A stretch of DNA of 6,258 bases. Origin: an uncultured Hyphomonadaceae bacterium (lineage in GTDB: Bacteria; Pseudomonadota; Alphaproteobacteria; Caulobacterales; Hyphomonadaceae). Shown here piece after piece: positions 5,951 to 6,258 of the stretch. The DNA lies in the NCBI GenBank assembly GCA_937873805.1, contig CALMWO010000192.1:1-6258 (forward strand), in the 5' to 3' direction. Numbering within the stretch: the stretch's first letter is position 1; every line of letters starts with the position of its first letter. The translations under genes and the position numbers were made by a program. The notes below the pieces were generated by a model. It worked only from the letters and a program-made list of their open reading frames with translations. It was not told the DNA's origin and ran no database searches.

Positions 5951-5975
5951 CTCCCCACCCCCGCAGGCGGGGAAG
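5951..5975. repeat. Short GC-rich palindrome, probable dispersed intergenic element
   Basis: CCCCGC-AG-GCGGGG (5959-5972) is a perfect 6-bp inverted repeat with a 2-nt centre, embedded in CTCCCCAC...GGGGAAGG. Similar 'CTCCCC...GGGGAAGG' palindromes occur between genes in many alphaproteobacteria. That resemblance is from memory. It begins just after the terminator T tract. Confidence 0.45.
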
Positions 5976-6034
5976 GCGGATCGCGTGGAAAGCACGCCAG
6001 AACACAAGCGAGGGCCGGAAAGCCACACCGCCCC

Positions 6035-6067
6035 TGTTATCCTCGGGCTTGAACCGAGGACCTTCCT
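6035..6067. repeat. Dispersed alphaproteobacterial palindromic repeat, copy 1
   Basis: ATCCTCGGGCTTGAACCGAGGA forms a 7-bp stem (TCCTCGG at 6040-6046 with 6054-6060). It is nearly identical to the reverse complement of the copy at 6098-6130, with only a few mismatches over about 33 bases. The form 'TCATCCTCGGGCTTGACCCGAGGATCT' is a very common intergenic repeat in alphaproteobacterial genomes. Confidence 0.75.
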
Positions 6068-6097
6068 TTCTCGAAACGCCATCATGGCCGCGCTGGA

Positions 6098-6130
6098 AGA
6101 AGATCCTCGGGTCAAGCCCGAGGATGACAT
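6098..6130. repeat. Dispersed alphaproteobacterial palindromic repeat, copy 2 (inverted relative to copy 1)
   Basis: ATCCTCGGG (6103-6111) pairs perfectly over 9 bp with CCCGAGGAT (6117-6125) around a TCAAG loop. Followed by GACAT, it is the reverse-complement orientation of the copy at 6035-6067. The two copies face each other 30 bp apart, so the whole 6035-6130 segment can also fold as one long imperfect hairpin, resembling the paired REP units seen in other bacteria. Confidence 0.78.
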
Positions 6131-6141
6131 CGCCCAATAGC

Positions 6142-6186
6142 CCTCATCCTGAGCAGCACGCAAAGCGTGCGCCCGTCGAAAGGTCC
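6142..6186. repeat. CTCATCCTGAGC...GTCGAAAGG dispersed repeat with internal hairpin
   Basis: The ends CTCATCCTGAGC (6143-6154) and CGTCGAAAGG (6174-6183) match a very widespread alphaproteobacterial intergenic repeat recalled as 'TCATCCTGAGC...GTCGAAGGAC'. Between them lies a perfect 6-bp hairpin, GCACGC-AAA-GCGTGC (6156-6170). It begins 12 bp after the preceding repeat, so the elements are stacked. Confidence 0.65.
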
Positions 6187-6198
6187 GCAAACATAGAG

Positions 6199-6223
6199 AT
6201 TGGGGGATGGAGGCATCCCCAAT
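6199..6223. repeat. Stem-loop with one bulged base
   Basis: ATTGGGGGATG (6199-6209) pairs with CATCCCCAAT (6214-6223) over 10 bp with a single bulged G and a GAGG loop. There is no T tract on either side, so an intrinsic terminator is unlikely. It may be the last unit of the repeat cluster or a leader structure of a gene to the right of the window. Confidence 0.5.
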
Positions 6224-6258
6224 TCGTAGGACGGCCGAAAATCTTCGCGGCTGATTTC

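Larger units (their letters stand above)
5948..6258. other. Gene-free region with a cluster of short palindromic elements
   Basis: No credible coding sequence is present here. Short open frames exist on both strands, but they run through the repeats and lack ribosome-binding sites. The stretch holds a GC-rich palindrome (5951-5975), an inverted pair of dispersed repeats (6035-6067 and 6098-6130), a CTCATCCTGAGC...GTCGAAAGG element (6142-6186) and a further hairpin (6199-6223). The last 35 bases show nothing I recognise; a promoter for a following gene could lie there. Confidence 0.7.

Noticed and set aside
6035..6130. Possible CRISPR array from two repeat copies
   Set aside because: There are only two copies, in opposite orientation and each palindromic, with no further regularly spaced units and no cas gene.
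5946..6140. A 64-codon plus-strand frame, and a 96-codon minus-strand frame, through the repeat cluster
   Set aside because: They contain translated dispersed-repeat sequence (GLEPRTF and RVKPEDD types), a well-known source of false small proteins, and have no ribosome-binding site.
4721..6190. A 489-codon open frame on the minus strand
   Set aside because: It runs antisense to both membrane protein genes, the terminator and the repeats. Its product is Arg/Asp/Glu/Gly-rich without domain signatures, which is typical of a shadow frame opposite a GC-rich gene.

Overview
The window looks like a chromosomal segment of a GC-rich alphaproteobacterium. The Hyphomonadales/Caulobacterales/Sphingomonadales side is my inference. 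It rests on the GC-rich third codon positions, on dispersed palindromes of the 'ATCCTCGGG...CCCGAGGAT' and 'TCATCCTGAGC...GTCGAA' types at the right end, and on the protein families present. No tRNA, rRNA, CRISPR array, insertion sequence or prophage gene is visible. All genes are protein-coding and most products are exported or membrane-bound.

Layout from left to right. (1) Bases 3-962 (+) hold the 3' part of a gene for a secreted protein of an uncharacterised family; its start lies outside the window. (2) Converging on it is a TauE/SafE-type membrane permease, 1756-1007 (-), with a hairpin between the two stop codons. (3) Next on the minus strand is a lipoprotein of the serine beta-lactamase/esterase (class C-like) fold, 3183-1921. 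It has its own strong terminator at 1863-1896, and the best start is a TTG with a good Shine-Dalgarno sequence. (4) A 266-bp divergent intergenic region contains a perfect TTGAC-N4-GTCAA palindrome of the CRP/FNR (Fnr/FixK-like) kind. (5) Rightward from there runs a three-gene unit: a predicted lipid-anchored class II-like cytochrome c (3450-4016), then two related polytopic membrane proteins resembling the DUF6644 family (4112-5056 and 5060-5890). The unit ends at a textbook terminator (5913-5947). (6) Bases 5948-6258 carry no credible gene but hold a cluster of at least five short palindromic elements, several of them of recognisable dispersed-repeat types.

The most interesting part is the cytochrome c plus two-membrane-protein unit. 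The second and third genes are 3 bp apart, share an aligned first helix with a conserved His, and share a C-terminal K-L...S-L-W...G-R signature, so they look like diverged paralogs that could form a heterodimer. A cytochrome anchored to the outer face of the inner or outer membrane next to a histidine-bearing membrane pair suggests an undescribed membrane redox or electron-transfer module. The FNR-like palindrome upstream would fit oxygen- or redox-dependent control. The function is inference; the motifs and gene order are directly visible.
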